NCBI GenBank assembly: GCA_033557465.1
Contig: CM066033.1
Span: 387,631,289-387,695,288, forward strand
DNA from: Ichthyophis bannanicus
Lineage: Eukaryota; Chordata; Amphibia; Gymnophiona; Ichthyophiidae
Reading direction: 5' to 3'
Length of the DNA stretch: 64,000 nt
Part shown: positions 63,464 through 64,000 of the stretch, piece after piece
Position numbering within the stretch: the first letter of the stretch is position 1
How the letters are laid out: every line of letters starts with the position of its first letter
Notes under the pieces: model-generated
Seen by the model: only the letters and a program-made list of their open reading frames with translations
Told to the model about the DNA's origin: nothing
The model's database searches: none
Made by a program: the position numbers and the translations under genes

Positions 63464-63781
63464 ATATACCTAAGAGCCAAAATAAACACTCCTAAATTGG
63501 TAGTATAAATCACTTGTCTATAGAACCACCACAAGCATAGCCATAAGGCTCTTCTCATGTAAAAACTTGTATATATTCTCGTATATTGTATTTATGTTAC
63601 TCCTATATTGTATATATGTTACTCCTATACTGTAATTACATGGTAAATTCTAATGATTCTCACCCGAAAATCAAATGTAAATTTTTGACTCATTACAGAT
63701 GTAACCAATAGTTATGTTTGACGTGCAAGTTATCCGCTTCTGATCGCTGGAAGTAGCGGTATACAAATGAAAATAAATAAA

Positions 63782-63950
63782 AGGCAAGTTACAAACAGGT
63801 ACAGCAGACATTTCCCTGTCCCCAGAGGGCTTAACATCTAAGCTGTATGTGAGGCAACCAAAGGTTAAATGAGTTACCAAGGTCACGAGGAGCCTCAGTG
63901 GAATTTGAACCCTAGCTTCCCTCTTTTTTGGCCTGCTTCTCTAGATACTA
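63782..63950 (-). mobile_element. tRNA-derived SINE, minus strand
   Basis: On the minus strand it reads GGGTTCAAATTCCACTGAGG (B box), then GTGACCTTGGTAACTCATTT and CAGGGAAATGTCTGC. These are the landmarks of the SINE body at 5143-5430. The A-box end is degraded or absent. Confidence 0.65.
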
Positions 63951-64000
63951 AAATATTCCTCCATACTCTGTCCCTTTTCTCCCCATGTTCCTCTCCATCT

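Larger units (their letters stand above)
59053..63781 (+). mobile_element. L2-C LINE, nearly full length
   Basis: An L2-type LINE of about 4.7 kb. It has five 139-bp tandem units at the 5' end, a leader, an endonuclease-RT ORF with a single frame break near 60965, and a 3' UTR ending GCGGTATACAAATG plus AAATAAATAAA at 63781. A possible short TSD, AAGGC, lies at 59048-59052 and just after the tail (63781-63785). It is the best preserved LINE here, but its RT catalytic box is changed. Confidence 0.9.

Overview
This window is vertebrate nuclear DNA made almost entirely of transposable elements. I see no confident host protein-coding exon. The mixture is two DIRS-type tyrosine-recombinase retrotransposons, a SCAN-type (Gmr1-like) Gypsy element, CR1, L2 and L1 LINEs, a Penelope-like element with a GIY-YIG endonuclease, Tc1 and hAT transposons, tRNA-derived SINEs with LINE-like tails, and an endogenous retrovirus. 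That mixture suggests a large amphibian genome. A caecilian is my best guess, but this is inference from the element spectrum only.

Layout. 1-2981: 3'-truncated, decayed DIRS-A (minus). 2985-6345: decayed CR1 (plus) with a 449-bp half-L1 and a tRNA-SINE inserted, each with target-site duplications (TSDs). 6841-11430: decayed L2-A (plus) split by a 1462-bp non-autonomous hAT with a perfect 8-bp TSD. 11867-16420: a Tc1 element (minus) carrying an L2 fragment and, in its right terminal repeat, a Penelope-like element flanked by a 14-bp TSD. 16494-25300: a Gypsy element (minus) with 1.35-kb LTRs, an intact gag, a broken integrase and no reverse transcriptase. Its left LTR is split by a 2835-bp DNA transposon with an intact transposase ORF. 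27127-35767: a nearly complete DIRS-B (minus) with the diagnostic internal complementary region, split at its gag/pol junction by a 3.07-kb internally deleted L1. 35768-39454: mostly unassigned sequence with one small hAT MITE. 39455-41210: a half-L1 that has ORF1 but no ORF2. 41340-46690: L2 pieces and tails around a CpG island. 46690-50316: unassigned DNA, a foldback MITE, a second CpG-rich promoter-like region and a long inverted-repeat element. 50376-58551: an endogenous retrovirus (minus) without gag and with a deleted env. 59053-63781: a nearly full-length L2-C (plus) behind five 139-bp tandem repeats, followed by a SINE.

How it fits together. The insertions are nested, so relative ages can be read: L2-A predates its hAT, Tc1 predates its L2 and Penelope copies, the Gypsy element predates the 575-residue transposon, and DIRS-B predates its L1. 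The best-preserved coding regions are the DNA transposon, DIRS-B gag and pol, the Gypsy gag, both L1 ORF1s and the L2-C reverse transcriptase. Everything else is in decay. The most unusual items are the intact DNA transposon, the two ORF1-only L1 copies, the Gypsy element with protease joined directly to integrase plus a long ORF inside its LTR, and the Penelope-like inverted structure. Two CpG-rich segments (45.2-46.0 kb and 48.8-49.3 kb) are the only plausible traces of host gene regulation.
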